Notes: generated by a model not told the origin, from the letters alone. Counted from the first letter of the stretch, positions 7,918 to 17,195 are shown. The stretch: 50,865 nucleotides of DNA from Pseudomonadales bacterium (GCA_028280225.1 JANQMF010000042.1:1-50865); one strand, 5' to 3'. Translations and numbers: made by a program.

Positions 7918-9188
7918 CAGGCGGTCACCCTTTCCGGCTCTGGCTTGGTTGCTTCGACCCGGGTGTACCAGGGCATCAGCACAAAATAGAGGAAGTACAA
8001 GATAGTACAAAACTGTGCCAGCGCCGTACGTCCAGCAGTGGGTGCCAAGGTACCCAGGTACCCGAGAATAAAGAAGGACACCACAAAAACGCCTAAGAAC
8101 ACTTTGGACAACATACCCTTATAGCGAATCGACTTGACCGGGCTGCGATCCAGCCAGGGCAAAACCGCTGGAATAACAATAGCTACCGCCATTACAACCA
8201 ACCCCCAGAATTTGGCATCCATGCCCAACAGTGGATAGGTTGCCGCCCGCAACATGGAGTAATAGGGGGTGTAGTACCAGACCGGAGCAATATGGTCCGG
8301 GGTGACCAGGGAATCCGCCGGTACAAAGTTGGGTTTTTCGATAAAGTAGCCACCCATTTCCGGGGCAAAGAATACGGCAGCGCAAAATACGATGAGGAAC
8401 AGCACCATCGCGTGAATGTCGTGCACCGTATAGTAGGGGTGGAAAGGAATACCATCCAGGGGTATACCATCCGCACCTTTATTTTTCTTGATTTCAATGC
8501 CGTCGGGATTGTTGGAACCCACATGATGCAAGGCCACAATGTGTACGAATACCAAGGCCACCAACACAAGCGGCAAGGCCACGACATGCAGGGCAAAGAA
8601 GCGGTTCAGGGTAGCACCGGACATGAGATAATCACCGCGGACCCATTCCATCAGATCCGGACCCACATACGGAATGGCTCCGGCCAGGGATACAATGACC
8701 TGCGCGCCCCAGTATGACATGTTGCCCCAGGGCAGCAGGTAACCGAAGAAACCCTCGGCCATCAGTGCCACAAAGATGACCATGCCGATCAACCAGAGCA
8801 GTTCCCGCGGACCTCGATAAGAGCCGTACAACATGGCCCTGTACATGTGCAGATAGACCACGATAAAGAAAAACGATGCGCCGGTGGAATGCAGATAGCG
8901 GATTAACCAGCCGTACTCCACATCCCGCATGATGTATTCAACCGAGGCGAAAGCCGCCTCTCCCGTGGGCGCGTAGCTCATGGTCAGCCACACCCCCGTA
9001 ACGATCTGATTGACCAGCATCAAAATGGCCAGCACGCCAAAGTAGTACCAGAAATTGAAATTTTTTGGCGCATAGTACCGGGACATGTGATATTCGAAGG
9101 TTTCCGTCGCCGGGAACCTTGCATCCAGCCAGGTCATGAAGCCGCCCCACATAACGCCAAATTTGCCTTGAGAATCTGGTGCGTTCAT
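7917..9188 (-). CDS. petB: Ubiquinol-cytochrome c reductase, cytochrome b subunit
   Basis: This is the integral membrane subunit of complex III that houses the Qo and Qi sites and haems bL and bH. At 423 residues it has eight expected membrane spans. Haem-ligand histidines are visible in the second span (R-Y-L-H-S-T-G-A-S followed by Y-L-H-M-Y-R) and the fourth (F-A-L-H-V-V-A-L-P, then V-A-L-H-H). The Qo-site motif appears as P-V-W-Y-Y-T-P-Y-Y rather than the classic PEWY, a W-Y-Y-T-P variant common in proteobacteria. Its start overlaps the Rieske stop and its stop overlaps the c1 start, so all three genes are translationally linked. Confidence 0.96.
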   Translation of the reverse strand: MNAPDSQGKFGVMWGGFMTWLDARFPATETFEYHMSRYYAPKNFNFWYYFGVLAILMLVNQIVTGVWLTMSYAPTGEAAFASVEYIMRDVEYGWLIRYLHSTGASFFFIVVYLHMYRAMLYGSYRGPRELLWLIGMVIFVALMAEGFFGYLLPWGNMSYWGAQVIVSLAGAIPYVGPDLMEWVRGDYLMSGATLNRFFALHVVALPLVLVALVFVHIVALHHVGSNNPDGIEIKKNKGADGIPLDGIPFHPYYTVHDIHAMVLFLIVFCAAVFFAPEMGGYFIEKPNFVPADSLVTPDHIAPVWYYTPYYSMLRAATYPLLGMDAKFWGLVVMAVAIVIPAVLPWLDRSPVKSIRYKGMLSKVFLGVFVVSFFILGYLGTLAPTAGRTALAQFCTILYFLYFVLMPWYTRVEATKPEPERVTA

Positions 9189-9793
9189 TAAGCTGCGCCC
9201 TCCAAACCGATGGTAATCACGGTATCTGAATCATACCGGTAAGGAGGAACTTCCAGGTTGGTCGGTGCCGGATAACCGGAACCTACCCGTCCGGCCAGGT
9301 CAAATTTGGAACCGTGGCAGGGGCAGAAAAATCCACCCTGTCCGTCTTCAAAATTATCCGCCTCAACAAGTTTGGGTGAACAACCCAGATGCGTGCAGAT
9401 ACCGAGATACAAACCTATTTCCGGACGCGTGGAACGGGTCAGGTTTTTCGCATACTCCGGTTGCTGGGGTAAATCGGAATTGGGGTCCGCCAAATCAAGT
9501 TGATTTTCTTCCAGCGCCGCGACGGTTTGACTATCCCGCCGCAGGATAAATATGGGTTTGCCCCGCCACGCCACGGTTAACATTTCACCCACCGCTAGTT
9601 TGCTGATATCAACTGTTACAGGGGCACCGGCCGCTTTTGCCTTGGCACTGGGGTTCCAGTACTTAACAAAGGGAATTGCCGCCCCCACTACACCTACACC
9701 AGCCGCCACTGACGTAGCACCAATCAAAAAATAGCGTCGGGAAGTGTTTACACTTCTTTCCGCAGCCGGTGCATCCTGACTAGCATCGCTCAA
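9188..9793 (-). CDS. petA: Ubiquinol-cytochrome c reductase, Rieske iron-sulfur subunit
   Basis: The Rieske [2Fe-2S] subunit of complex III. The N-terminal S-R-R-Y-F-L motif followed by a hydrophobic stretch is a Tat-type signal anchor. The cluster ligands are C-T-H-L-G-C and C-P-C-H-G-S, and the C-terminal G-S-G-Y-P-A-P segment is conserved. I chose a TTG at 9793 because GGGAG lies about 9 nt upstream and the resulting 201-residue protein matches the family length. A GTG at 9856 in the same frame would add 21 residues but lacks a ribosome site. The stop overlaps the cytochrome b ATG (TAATG). Confidence 0.93.
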   Translation of the reverse strand: MSDASQDAPAAERSVNTSRRYFLIGATSVAAGVGVVGAAIPFVKYWNPSAKAKAAGAPVTVDISKLAVGEMLTVAWRGKPIFILRRDSQTVAALEENQLDLADPNSDLPQQPEYAKNLTRSTRPEIGLYLGICTHLGCSPKLVEADNFEDGQGGFFCPCHGSKFDLAGRVGSGYPAPTNLEVPPYRYDSDTVITIGLEGAA

Positions 9794-10042
9794 GACTTCG
9801 TGCTCCCAATTGTTGCTCTTAAACTCACTGAATTGGACCGCTGGTTTTGCCAGCACAAAGATTTTGGGTCCAATCGAACGGTTAATACCGTCCTTTCAAA
9901 ACCGCGCGATTGTAGCATACTAAGGTCGCTTCTTAGCGCCAGATTGCCTTTCCGAACGCGATTTTTTTACTCACTGACCCGTTGTAGAGCAGACGCTTGT
10001 GGCACCAGGCGCAGACACAACTTGTCAGCAGCCGGAACGCCG

Positions 10043-10432
10043 TTAGCGTTTGGAGAATTGAGGACGTTTGCGCGCCTTACGCAGCCCAACTTTCTTACGT
10101 TCCACAGCACGAGCATCCCGGGTTAAAAACCCTGCGGCGCGCAGTGGAGCCCGCAAGCCTTCATCGTAGTCTACCAGGGCACGTGCTAAACCGTGGCGAA
10201 TGGCACCCGCCTGGCCAGACGCACCACCTCCGCTGACCGTTACCTTAACGTCCAACTTATCCGTCATGTCCACAACTTCCAGAGGCTGGCGTACGACCAT
10301 GCGGGAGGTTTCCCGGCCAAAGAATTCATCAAGTGGCTTGGCATTTACCACGATATTGCCGGTACCTGAAGAAATGAATACTCGCGAGGCAGCAGTTTTG
10401 CGCCGTCCGGTGCCATAGTTATAGTTGCTCAT
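10043..10432 (-). CDS. rpsI: 30S ribosomal protein S9
   Basis: S9 lies in the 30S head, with its basic C-terminal tail reaching the P-site tRNA. The 129-residue protein opens [11 protein letters not shown] and has F-F-G-R-E-T and [11 protein letters not shown]. It ends [11 protein letters not shown], the diagnostic tail. The ATG overlaps the rplM stop (ATGA), as expected for the conserved L13-S9 operon. Confidence 0.99.
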   Translation of the reverse strand: MSNYNYGTGRRKTAASRVFISSGTGNIVVNAKPLDEFFGRETSRMVVRQPLEVVDMTDKLDVKVTVSGGGASGQAGAIRHGLARALVDYDEGLRAPLRAAGFLTRDARAVERKKVGLRKARKRPQFSKR

Positions 10433-10863
10433 GCGCTGATCTCCAGAACTTGAGGTTGTTGGGCCGCATGGGGATGCTCTTCACCGGCGTAGACCTTAAG
10501 CTTGCGGTACATGGCTCTGCCCAGAGGATTTTTGGGCAACATACCCTTAACCGCTTTTTCGATGATGCGTTCGGGATGGTTAGCGCGCATATCAGCCACC
10601 GTGGTGCCCTTAATGCCACCGGGAAAGCCGGTATGACGCCAGTAAACCTTGCCGTTTTCTTTATTTCCCGTAACCCGAACTTTTTCCGCATTGACCACAA
10701 TAATGTAATCGCCCGTATCCACATGGGGAGTAAATTCAGGCTTATGCTTGCCACGCAGACGGTGAGCAACTTCAGTAGCTAAACGACCCAGGGTCTTATT
10801 TTCAGCATCTACAATCCACCAGGCCCTTTCCACGTCCTGGGCGCGCATGCTTACGGTCTTCAT
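10429..10863 (-). CDS. rplM: 50S ribosomal protein L13
   Basis: L13 is an early-assembly protein of the 50S subunit. The 144-residue protein contains [16 protein letters not shown] near the start, then [14 protein letters not shown] and [20 protein letters not shown], the standard family blocks. It is the first gene of rplM-rpsI. An AAAGG lies a short distance upstream of the ATG, and a good promoter is placed at 10948-10976. Confidence 0.99.
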   Translation of the reverse strand: MKTVSMRAQDVERAWWIVDAENKTLGRLATEVAHRLRGKHKPEFTPHVDTGDYIIVVNAEKVRVTGNKENGKVYWRHTGFPGGIKGTTVADMRANHPERIIEKAVKGMLPKNPLGRAMYRKLKVYAGEEHPHAAQQPQVLEISA

Positions 10864-10947
10864 TCTTATGCCTTTGATCAGTCACCCCGGTGCAAAATTT
10901 GCCAAAAATTGCAAAAAGCCAGGGGGCTCGAGAATTTTGGGACGCGA

Positions 10948-10976
10948 ATGATAGAGGAGCATCAGCGGCTTTACAA
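10948..10976 (-). promoter_or_regulatory. Sigma-70 promoter of rplM-rpsI
   Basis: Minus-strand TTGTAA (10976-10971) and TATCAT (10953-10948) are 17 bp apart. Transcription would begin near 10941, leaving a leader of about 78 nt before the rplM ATG. In E. coli L13 feeds back on this mRNA leader; whether this leader folds in the same way was not determined. Confidence 0.65.
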
Positions 10977-11017
10977 CCTTATGTTGGAATTGTTACCGCA
11001 CGGAAAATTGACCGCAA

Positions 11018-12136
11018 TCAGGGCTTGAAACCCGGGTGGTGAGACCTCGCCAAGTAGTCATGCGACTGCATCTCCAGCAGGCGGCTTTGTGTCCTTTCAA
11101 ACTCAAAACGCAGCCTTTCCCCCTGATAAATGTCCACAATGGCGGCCTGGGCACTGATGATAAGTTTAACCCCGTGATCGTAGAATTCATCCACCAGGCT
11201 GATGAAGCGTCTGGCGGAATCTTCATTTTTGGCGGTGAACACCGGCAAATTGCTCAACAGGACCGCATGATAGACCATGGCCAATTCAATATAGTCGTTC
11301 TGACTGCGGGGACCTTCACACAGTTGTGCAAATTCAAACCACGCCACATCGTCCGCTACCATGCGCGCCTGGATGTGGCGGCCTTCAATCCGCAGGCGCA
11401 CGTTTTCCTGCGGCTTGTCCGGTGCCAGGGCGGCAAAACTGCGGCTTAAACTTTCCTCGGCAGCCGGGTCCAGGGGCCAGTGGTAAATCTCTGCCTGCTC
11501 CAACGCCCTTAACCGGAAGTCCATCCCCGACTGAATCTCTACAACCCGTGTATGTTCATGCAGCAGATCAATTGCCGGCAAAAACCGCCGCCGCTGCAAC
11601 CCGTTTTCGTACAAGTTGTCCGGTTCAACGTTAGATGTGGCCACCAGGGTGACGCCTCGAGCAAACAACGCGCTCATAAACTCCGCCAGAATCATGGCGT
11701 CACCAATATCCGAAACAAAAAATTCATCAAAACACAGGACGTCGGCTTCACGGGCAAAGTCATCTGCCACCTTCTCCAGCGGGTTGGCTTGACCGGCCCA
11801 ATGTTTGAGCCCATCGTGGACCCTGCGCATGAACCGGTGAAAGTGCATGCGCAAACGTCTTTGTGATGGTAAACAATCATAAAAAAGGTCCATGAGCATG
11901 GTTTTTCCACGCCCCACACCACCCCAGATATATAGACCCTTTGGCCTCGGTTCAGCCGGTTGCCGGCGAATTTTGCTGAGCAGGTTTTGCAACAAGCCCG
12001 GCGGCGCAGGGCGCTGGGTCAGCTGCAGAAAGAGCTGCTCAAGATGCTCAACCACTTGCGCTTGGCCCGGGTCTTCTTGAAACTCGCCGCTGCGAATCTT
12101 TTCCTGGTACTTTTGTCGTGGGCTCAGCTTTGACAT
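11018..12136 (-). CDS. zapE: Cell division protein ZapE (AFG1-like ATPase)
   Basis: ZapE is an AAA-type ATPase that associates with the Z-ring late in constriction. The 372-residue protein has the Walker A motif G-G-V-G-R-G-K-T around residues 72-79, preceded by G-L-Y-I-W. It also has the AFG1-family segment M-H-F-H-R-F-M and the Walker B C-F-D-E-F-F-V-S-D-I-G-D-A-M. S-N-V-E-P-D-N-L-Y follows as the sensor region. It starts at the ATG at 12136 and is transcribed away from the degS-like gene. Confidence 0.95.
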   Translation of the reverse strand: MSKLSPRQKYQEKIRSGEFQEDPGQAQVVEHLEQLFLQLTQRPAPPGLLQNLLSKIRRQPAEPRPKGLYIWGGVGRGKTMLMDLFYDCLPSQRRLRMHFHRFMRRVHDGLKHWAGQANPLEKVADDFAREADVLCFDEFFVSDIGDAMILAEFMSALFARGVTLVATSNVEPDNLYENGLQRRRFLPAIDLLHEHTRVVEIQSGMDFRLRALEQAEIYHWPLDPAAEESLSRSFAALAPDKPQENVRLRIEGRHIQARMVADDVAWFEFAQLCEGPRSQNDYIELAMVYHAVLLSNLPVFTAKNEDSARRFISLVDEFYDHGVKLIISAQAAIVDIYQGERLRFEFERTQSRLLEMQSHDYLARSHHPGFKP

Positions 12137-12233
12137 TCAGCCATATATCAATTTTTCCGGGCGCGGACTTTAACGAGCCGCCCCAAACCTTGCAACATGA
12201 CGCGACCCCACCTGCCCCATTCCCGGAGCTGAT

Positions 12234-13277
12234 ATGAACCCACTTGTGCGTTTTGTGTTGATCCCCGCGCTCATCGGCATTGTATTGGGGCTGGTGATCA
12301 TGTTCGTCCGCTCACCGGACACCAACAAACCCGGTTTTGCCGCAGCGGTGGCCCAGGCTGCCCCGGCCGTGGTCAACATCTATTCCACAAAAATTTCCCA
12401 ACGCGGCTTGCTCTGCCGTATCCCGGCTTATAAGGATCTGTGCAATACTTTTGGCGGTTCACCTCAAGTGCAGAATTCGCTGGGCTCAGGTGTCATCGTA
12501 CGCAGCAACGGATACGTGCTTACCAATAACCACGTGGTTGCCGGAGCGGACGAAATTCTGGTGATGTTTGCCAACCATCAAACCACCTCCGCACAGGTCA
12601 TCGGCTCGGATCCCCACACCGATCTTGCGGTAATAAAGGTGGCTGCGCAGGGACTGCCGGTAATCCCCATACTGGAAGACAGCATACCCCAAGTGGGGGA
12701 TGTTGCCCTGGCCATAGGTAATCCATTTGGTCTGGGCCACAGCGTGAGTCAGGGTATTATCAGCGCTTTTGCACGCACGGTGATCACCAACTCACCTTAC
12801 GACGACTTTATTCAAACCGATGCGGCCATCAGTCCCGGAAACTCGGGCGGTGCCCTGGTTGACCACCAGGGCCGGCTGCTGGGCATCAACACGATGATCT
12901 ATTCACAGTCAGGTGGATCCGAAGGCATTGGTTTTGCCATTCCCTGGCATATTGCTTTAAGTGTCATGGAACAAATTGTTGAACACGGGCGCGTCATAAG
13001 AGGGTGGTTGGGGGTGAGCCTGACTCCCCAGCCCTTGCCCAACGCCCCGGCCGGGCTCCGGGTGACCTCGGTCTCGCCGGGTGGACCCGCCCGGGCTGCG
13101 GGTATTCGCACCGGTGATATCGTTTTGTCGGTCAATCAAGTACTGGCCACCGATGCCTACGTGATCACTCAACTGATTGCGGCAACCCCGCCCGGAGAGG
13201 CCATTAATATAGAAATTATGCGCAATCAGGCCCGCTTTCGCGCAACCGCCATAGCCGGTGAACTACCGGTGCTGTAA
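12234..13277 (+). CDS. degS: DegS/AlgW-type site-1 protease for envelope stress
   Basis: This inner-membrane-anchored periplasmic serine protease senses misfolded porins and cleaves the anti-sigma factor RseA/MucA. The 347-residue protein has one N-terminal membrane anchor (residues 5-25) and a trypsin-like domain with the triad His100 (T-N-N-H-V-V), Asp130 (H-T-D-L-A-V-I) and Ser204 (S-P-G-N-S-G-G-A). One C-terminal PDZ domain (about 255-345) follows. GGAG lies 6 nt before the ATG. A loop before the active-site His carries two cysteines, C61 and C70, which I do not recall in the E. coli or Pseudomonas homologues. The family is certain; DegS and AlgW are names for the same role. Confidence 0.93.
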   Translation: MNPLVRFVLIPALIGIVLGLVIMFVRSPDTNKPGFAAAVAQAAPAVVNIYSTKISQRGLLCRIPAYKDLCNTFGGSPQVQNSLGSGVIVRSNGYVLTNNHVVAGADEILVMFANHQTTSAQVIGSDPHTDLAVIKVAAQGLPVIPILEDSIPQVGDVALAIGNPFGLGHSVSQGIISAFARTVITNSPYDDFIQTDAAISPGNSGGALVDHQGRLLGINTMIYSQSGGSEGIGFAIPWHIALSVMEQIVEHGRVIRGWLGVSLTPQPLPNAPAGLRVTSVSPGGPARAAGIRTGDIVLSVNQVLATDAYVITQLIAATPPGEAINIEIMRNQARFRATAIAGELPVL

Positions 13278-13295
13278 AGGCTTTGTCTTTAAATC

Positions 13296-14609
13296 TTAGA
13301 CGTTTTGATCAGCACCGCGCACAGCCGCAGCCTGGGCATGGGCATGGAGCCCCTCGCTATTTGCCATGGGCACCGCAATGTCTGCCAGGTGAGCGGCGCC
13401 TTCCGCGGATATCCTGATCACGGAACTGCGCTTAACAAAATCGTAAACACCAAGCGGAGAACCAAAGCGCGCGGTCCCAAAGGTCGGCAATACATGGGAA
13501 GGCCCGGCTGCGTAGTCACCCAGGGTTTCGCCAGCGTAGGGGCCACAAAATATGGCCCCCGCATGACGGACATCACTCAGCCACCGGTCCGCGTCTTCAA
13601 CATGAAGTTCCAGGTGTTCCGGCGCCACTCTATTGGCAATACGCAGTGCCTCGGGCATGTCGCGAACCTGAATTAAACCACCCCGACCGGCCAGGGATGC
13701 GCCAATTGTCTCCCGCCGCGGCTGCTGGGGCAGCAGGCGTTCCATTTCAGCCAGCACCGCATCCAGAAACTCACGCTGAGGAGAAATCAACAGGCTCTGG
13801 GCCGCTGCATCATGCTCCGCCTGGGAAAATAGATCCAACGCACACCATTCGGGATTGGTGGTGCCGTCCGCTACGATCAGAATCTCGCTGGGTCCGGCAA
13901 TAATATCAATGCCCACATGACCATAAACCTGACGCTTGGCCTCTGCCACAAAGGCACCACCCGGACCCACAATTTTATCCACCCGGGGTATGGTTTGTGT
14001 GCCATAGGCCAACGCCCCCACCGCCTGAGCCCCGCCAACGGTAAAAACCCGGTCCGCGCCGGCAATAGACAACGCAGCCAGAACCATATCGTTGCGGTTG
14101 CCGTCCGGGGTGGGGACGGTAACAATCAGCTCGTCCACACCCGCCACCTTGGCGGGCAACAACGTCATCAGCACACTTGAGGGATAACTTGCCTGCCCGC
14201 CAGGGACATAAACTCCCACCTTTTCCAGCGGGCTGATCCGCTGGCCCAGTTCATTACCCAAAGCGTCGGTAAAAGACCAATCCGCCTCGCGCTGATGCTT
14301 GTGATATTCAGTAATCCGCTCCGCGGCTTTGCGCAACGCGGACAAATCGTGGTCAGCAACCCTGGAAGCCGCCGCCATCAGTTCATCCGGGGACAGCTCC
14401 AACCGGGAAATATCCGCTGCTTCAAGGTGATCGAACTGCCGGGTGTAGTTGAGGACCGCTGCGTCCCCGTTTTTGCGCACGTCCTGCAGTATATTTCTAA
14501 CAGTTTCTTCAATTCCGTCTCCCGCATCGTCCGCGGTATCCCAAGCGAGCAGCGCATCCAACTGACTGTCGAAGTCTGCATCCGTGGTATTGAGTCGGTT
14601 TATGTTCAT
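13296..14609 (-). CDS. hisD: Histidinol dehydrogenase
   Basis: HisD carries out the last two steps of histidine synthesis, oxidising L-histidinol to L-histidine with NAD and zinc. The 437-residue protein shows Y-V-P-G-G-Q-A-S-Y-P-S-S-V-L-M, then V-G-G-A-Q-A-V-G-A-L-A-Y-G-T and the catalytic-site segment A-P-E-H-L-E-L. The start was set at the ATG at 14609 because it has GGCGAG 9 nt upstream and gives the usual length; the frame also opens at a TTG at 14651. It lies 34 bp after hisG. In Pseudomonas hisC follows hisD, but here the next gene is the convergent degS-like gene, only 18 bp away. Confidence 0.96.
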   Translation of the reverse strand: MNINRLNTTDADFDSQLDALLAWDTADDAGDGIEETVRNILQDVRKNGDAAVLNYTRQFDHLEAADISRLELSPDELMAAASRVADHDLSALRKAAERITEYHKHQREADWSFTDALGNELGQRISPLEKVGVYVPGGQASYPSSVLMTLLPAKVAGVDELIVTVPTPDGNRNDMVLAALSIAGADRVFTVGGAQAVGALAYGTQTIPRVDKIVGPGGAFVAEAKRQVYGHVGIDIIAGPSEILIVADGTTNPEWCALDLFSQAEHDAAAQSLLISPQREFLDAVLAEMERLLPQQPRRETIGASLAGRGGLIQVRDMPEALRIANRVAPEHLELHVEDADRWLSDVRHAGAIFCGPYAGETLGDYAAGPSHVLPTFGTARFGSPLGVYDFVKRSSVIRISAEGAAHLADIAVPMANSEGLHAHAQAAAVRGADQNV

Positions 14610-14643
14610 CAGGTTTAACTCGCCGAACTTTCGAAGGCTGAGT

Positions 14644-15267
14644 TTAAACAACTTTCTTTAGTTGCGATACAAGATTCTGCACTTGATCAAATTTGGTTTT
14701 CAGTGAAGCGCGATTGACAATCAGGCGGGTGCTGATATCACAGATCATCTCCCGGGCCTCCAAACCATTCGCGCGTAATGTGTTGCCGGTATCAACAATG
14801 TCAACAATGCTATCCGCCAAACCCAACAGCGGCGCTATTTCCATGGCACCCGATAGCTTGATCAAAGCCACCTGGCGGGACTGCTGCTGGTAATAATTCC
14901 GGGTGATGTTGACGAACTTACTGGCCACCCGAAGCACACCCTGTGGCTCTGGGACGCCTACCGGGCCCGCGGTCATCATCCTGCACCTGCCAATGCCAAG
15001 ATCCAGCAGTTCGTAAAAGCCCATGGCTTCACCATATTCCAAGATGGTGTCCTTGCCGGTGATCCCCACGTCGGCTACACCATTTTCAACATAGGTTGGT
15101 ACATCCGCGCTGCGCGTCACAATCAACTGATGATTTCCCGCGCGGCTGTTGAAAATGAGTTTGCGGGATTCTTCCGGATCTTCATCAGGCTCAATTTCGC
15201 AAGCCGCAAGCAAGGGCAGACATTCTTTCAAAATGCGTCCCTTGTTTAAGGCAATTACCAGACCCAT
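14644..15267 (-). CDS. hisG: ATP phosphoribosyltransferase, short form (HisG-S)
   Basis: HisG catalyses the first step of histidine synthesis, joining ATP and PRPP. The 207-residue length, without the C-terminal regulatory domain, marks the short form, which in known systems needs the HisZ subunit. No hisZ is visible here. Motifs include A-L-N-K-G-R-I near the N-terminus, D-V-G-I-T-G-K-D and the PRPP loop D-I-V-D-T-G-N-T-L-R-A-N-G-L. AAGGA lies 7 nt before the ATG. It is the promoter-proximal gene of hisG-hisD, and its upstream region is filled by a hairpin-rich repeat block. Confidence 0.95.
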   Translation of the reverse strand: MGLVIALNKGRILKECLPLLAACEIEPDEDPEESRKLIFNSRAGNHQLIVTRSADVPTYVENGVADVGITGKDTILEYGEAMGFYELLDLGIGRCRMMTAGPVGVPEPQGVLRVASKFVNITRNYYQQQSRQVALIKLSGAMEIAPLLGLADSIVDIVDTGNTLRANGLEAREMICDISTRLIVNRASLKTKFDQVQNLVSQLKKVV

Positions 15268-15316
15268 GCCACGTCCTTAGTTAATTCTTAATTAGTTCTT
15301 AATCAGTTCCTATCCA

Positions 15317-15392
15317 GAATGCTCCACATTCCGGGCGGAGACTAATCAGCTCCTGTCCAGAAATTGGCCTCCCTGCCAATTTCTTCCCACGG
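15317..15392. repeat. 76-bp direct repeat, copy A
   Basis: Begins GAATGCTCCACATTC, itself a 5-bp hairpin, and ends at CCCACGG, where it runs into the GGGTTGC/GCAACCC hairpin. It contains the AGAAATTGGC/GCCAATTTCT 10-bp stem at 15359-15384. It is the copy nearer hisG. Confidence 0.9.
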
Positions 15393-15461
15393 GTTGCTGC
15401 GCAACCCTCCCAAAAACCTGCGGTTTTTGACTCGGGCATCCTGCCCTCGAGTCTCTGCCCT

Positions 15462-15537
15462 GAATGCTACACATTCCGGGCAGAGACTAATCAGCTCCTG
15501 TCCAGAAATTGGCCTCCCTGCCAATTTCTTCCCACGG
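15462..15537. repeat. 76-bp direct repeat, copy B
   Basis: 74 of 76 bases are identical to copy A at 15317-15392. The differences are gctAcac versus gctCcac and gggcAgag versus gggcGgag. In this copy the long GTCTCTGCCC/GGGCAGAGAC hairpin is complete. In copy A the left arm is replaced by unrelated sequence, so copy A looks truncated at that side. Confidence 0.9.
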
Positions 15538-15612
15538 CGAATACTATAATTCGGCGCGCATGCTATCACTTTGCTGGGGTTGATGAAGCCCGCTCGTAAC
15601 GCGGGCGTTGCT

Positions 15613-16908
<1,296 letters not shown>

Positions 16909-16917
16909 TCAAGGCGC

Positions 16918-17142
16918 CTAGGGTGAATCAGGTACGGATGCGTTAATGGTTACCGCGTGGAGTTCCCCACTTGCGATATAGTCTTCGATACAGGCGTAAA
17001 CGGCCTGTTGCTTTTTGACCCTGGACATCCCGGCAAAGTGATTGCTGACCACCTGCAAAGATGCCCGGTTACCCTCCAGCTCAACCAAAACTTGCGCGTC
17101 TGGAAACGCCTGTAGCAGACGCTGTCTAATAATTTCTTCCAC
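16918..17142 (-). CDS. ibaG: BolA-family protein IbaG (YrbA)
   Basis: IbaG is an acid-stress-associated BolA-family protein that binds monothiol glutaredoxin and Fe-S clusters. The short protein has the BolA fold pattern, with V-S-N-H-F-A-G-M-S-R-V-K-K-Q-Q-A-V-Y as the conserved region around the Fe-S/glutaredoxin His and G-E-L-H-A-V-T-I at the C-terminus. The frame can begin at a TTG at 17148, but the GTG at 17142 has AGG about 7 nt upstream and gives 74 residues. It lies between mlaB and murA, exactly as yrbA does in E. coli. Confidence 0.9.
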   Translation of the reverse strand: MEEIIRQRLLQAFPDAQVLVELEGNRASLQVVSNHFAGMSRVKKQQAVYACIEDYIASGELHAVTINASVPDSP

Positions 17143-17195
17143 AACCAACCTAAATTGTTAACGACTTAAAGAGCTTCCAACCGAATGCTAAGCAC

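Larger units (their letters stand above)
15300..15537. repeat. Composite block of direct repeats and nested hairpins
   Basis: Two 76-bp copies (15317-15392 and 15462-15537) differ at only 2 positions and repeat at a 145-bp interval. An 18-bp internal unit, TAATCAGCTCCTGTCCAG, also appears a third time in a diverged form at 15300-15317. The block is a chain of hairpins: AGAAATTGGC/GCCAATTTCT in each copy (6-nt loop), GGGTTGC-tgc-GCAACCC (15391-15407), CAAAAACC-tgc-GGTTTTTG (15411-15429), GACTC-GGGCA-tcc-TGCCC-tc-GAGTC (15429-15453), and GTCTCTGCCC/GGGCAGAGAC enclosing GAATG/CATTC (15451-15487). The 145-bp period is not a multiple of three, so the copies cannot share a coding frame. No known repeat family was identified. 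Confidence 0.9.
15268..15612. other. Intergenic region between murA and hisG holding a palindromic repeat block
   Basis: This 345-bp stretch separates murA (upstream) from hisG (downstream) on the minus strand and contains no credible protein gene. Most of it is the repeat block at 15300-15537. Overlapping -10-like boxes lie at 15543-15550, reading TATAAT on the plus strand and TATAGT on the minus strand. A hairpin GCCCGC-7 nt-GCGGGC (15588-15606) follows the murA stop but has no T-run. Minus-strand transcription of hisG from here would carry the whole repeat in its 5' leader. Confidence 0.7.

Noticed and set aside
9909-9914. TACAAT as a -10 box for the petABC operon
   Set aside because: Correct strand and distance, but no acceptable -35 hexamer at 16-18 bp and no extended TG. 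Too weak to list.
15300-15537. Possible CRISPR array
   Set aside because: Only two long near-identical copies exist, the intervening segment is itself palindromic, unit sizes do not fit a repeat-spacer pattern, and no cas gene is in the window.
15342-15569. 75-codon minus-strand open frame across the repeat block
   Set aside because: It reads through the hairpin repeats, and the two copies fall in different frames because the 145-bp period is not a multiple of three. It has no ribosome site. It is treated as repeat sequence, not a gene.
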